Part shown: in pieces, positions 63,277 through 64,000 of the stretch
Layout: each line of letters begins with the position of its first letter
How positions within the stretch are numbered: position 1 is the first letter of the stretch
Assembly (NCBI RefSeq): GCF_001469955.1
Contig: NZ_LOPU01000003.1
Location: 33,219-97,218, forward strand
Origin: Haloprofundus marisrubri
GTDB taxonomy: Archaea; Halobacteriota; Halobacteria; Halobacteriales; Haloferacaceae
Reading direction: 5' to 3'
DNA length: 64,000 bases
Position numbers and translations under genes: made by a program
The notes under the pieces: model-generated
Told to the model about the DNA's origin: nothing
The model's database searches: none
The model's input: only the letters and a program-made list of their open reading frames with translations

Positions 63277-64000
63277 GTGTCTGCAACCGCGAACAAGACG
63301 CTGGAAGCCACGCTCGCACCCCCCACACAGTGCAAAGAGCAACGCCTCCAACAAATCCTCACCGAGTACCGAGAGGCACTCCACGAGGCGTTCGACAGTG
63401 GTTGCACGACGATGAGTGCCACGAACGACGTGGTGACGCCGTACAACCTGCCGTACCAAGCGAAAGACGCCCTCAAATCCTACGTCCCGAAACTTCACAA
63501 GAAGTACAACGCGAAAGAGTTGGACGACGAACATCCACTCCGATTCGTGAATCGAGCCGGGAAGTTCGACCGTGACTCCGAGCGCGAGTACGAAATCTGT
63601 TGGAATGTTCCGCAACCCGGTCGCGGAACCAACTTCTGGATTCCACTCCGACTGAATCCCGACCAAGAGGAGTTGTGGGGAGAGATGCTCGATGACGAGT
63701 CGAGTACCAAAGTGGGCGAACTTCGCTTGCAGAAACACCGGAAGACGTGGACACTCCACGTTACCGTCGAATACGAAATCAAGGACACTTCCGAACTCCC
63801 CGAGAACCCGACTCGGGTTGGATTCGATATTGGTGAGTCGATGTTGGTTGCGGGCTGTGCCCTCCAACACGACACCCCCACCAAACCACTGTTAATCAAC
63901 GGGAAAGAAGCCAAGCGAATCTGCAAAGAGATGTTCACGACGCTCAAGCGACTCCAAGAGCGAGACGCTTCTGAGTGGCGCGTCGAAGAACGCTTCTCGT
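63277..64000 (+). CDS. tnpB: TnpB-family RNA-guided nuclease of an IS200/IS605-type element (3' end outside window)
   Basis: About 241 codons present, frame open to the window edge. GTG at 63277 chosen; the next in-frame stop upstream is at 63259. N-terminal REC/wedge-like region (TKTLEA..., here KTLEATLAPPTQCKEQ), then FVNRAGKFDRDSEREYEICWNVPQPGRGTNFW-type core, and the first RuvC motif VGFDIGESMLVAGCAL (about 183-198) with the catalytic Asp intact. Family function: RNA-guided cleavage of DNA at the donor site, favouring retention of the element. Distal RuvC and zinc motifs, the guide RNA and any tnpA cannot be seen. Confidence 0.92.
   Translation, partial: MSATANKTLEATLAPPTQCKEQRLQQILTEYREALHEAFDSGCTTMSATNDVVTPYNLPYQAKDALKSYVPKLHKKYNAKELDDEHPLRFVNRAGKFDRDSEREYEICWNVPQPGRGTNFWIPLRLNPDQEELWGEMLDDESSTKVGELRLQKHRKTWTLHVTVEYEIKDTSELPENPTRVGFDIGESMLVAGCALQHDTPTKPLLINGKEAKRICKEMFTTLKRLQERDASEWRVEERFS

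Overview
The window is chromosomal DNA from a halophilic archaeon (class Halobacteria). The evidence is acidic, lysine-poor proteins, high-GC codon use, TATA boxes 25-30 bases before many start codons (leaderless mRNAs), and haloarchaeal families such as HTH-10/Bat regulators, HalOD1, twin-arginine lipoproteins and short CxxC proteins. The genus cannot be fixed from the sequence. There are about 47 protein genes. I saw no rRNA, tRNA or CRISPR array.

Layout. 0-2.3 kb: the end of catalase-peroxidase KatG and an aldehyde dehydrogenase. 2.3-2.9 kb: a decayed transposase that looks like two different elements joined. 3-5.8 kb: an AI-2E-type permease and a CPA1 Na+/H+ antiporter. 5.8-9.5 kb: a formylglycine-generating enzyme divergent from a sulfatase with the CxPxR signature. 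10-14 kb: an SCP2-like protein and hydrolase operon with a dense array of inverted repeats upstream, a second hydrolase, a methyltransferase and an SDR. 14-16 kb: a small intergenic scar with a transposon-like hairpin, then a 47-residue zinc-knuckle protein directly upstream of a glutamate dehydrogenase. 16-19 kb: a large sensor/regulator of the Bat type. 19-24.4 kb: an SDR, a two-domain VOC protein, a TldE-like protein and an AstE/AspA-type deacylase. 24.4-30.5 kb: a complete five-gene peptide/nickel-type ABC importer, divergent from an M28 aminopeptidase.

32-48.6 kb is the most coherent accessory region. It holds a sulfite-oxidase-type molybdoenzyme, a creatinase/ectoine-hydrolase-like M24 protein (DoeA/EutD type), a second glutamate dehydrogenase, a D-2-hydroxyacid dehydrogenase, an AbgA-like M20 amidohydrolase coupled to a threonine dehydratase-like enzyme, two class III aminotransferases (one of the diaminobutyrate type), a BCCT transporter, a tungsten aldehyde:ferredoxin oxidoreductase and an IclR regulator. 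I infer that this is a catabolic island for a compatible solute, most likely ectoine or hydroxyectoine: uptake by BCCT, ring opening by the M24 protein, deacylation, transamination with glutamate regenerated by GDH, and oxidation of the resulting semialdehyde by AOR or an aldehyde dehydrogenase.

48.6-49.8 kb is an AT-rich stretch without genes. 50-62.8 kb holds a MetE-like protein with a perfect palindromic operator candidate, a GH13 glycosidase, several small regulator and membrane-protein pairs, a LolA-like lipoprotein-sorting family protein, an MDR oxidoreductase, a membrane-anchored hydrolase, a HalOD1 protein, an HTH-10 regulator and a luciferase-like flavoenzyme. The window ends inside an IS200/IS605-type tnpB (RNA-guided nuclease family), divergent from a 48-residue ribbon-helix-helix-like gene. 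The partial tnpB and two short genes (47 and 48 residues) were found by direct translation of the sequence.
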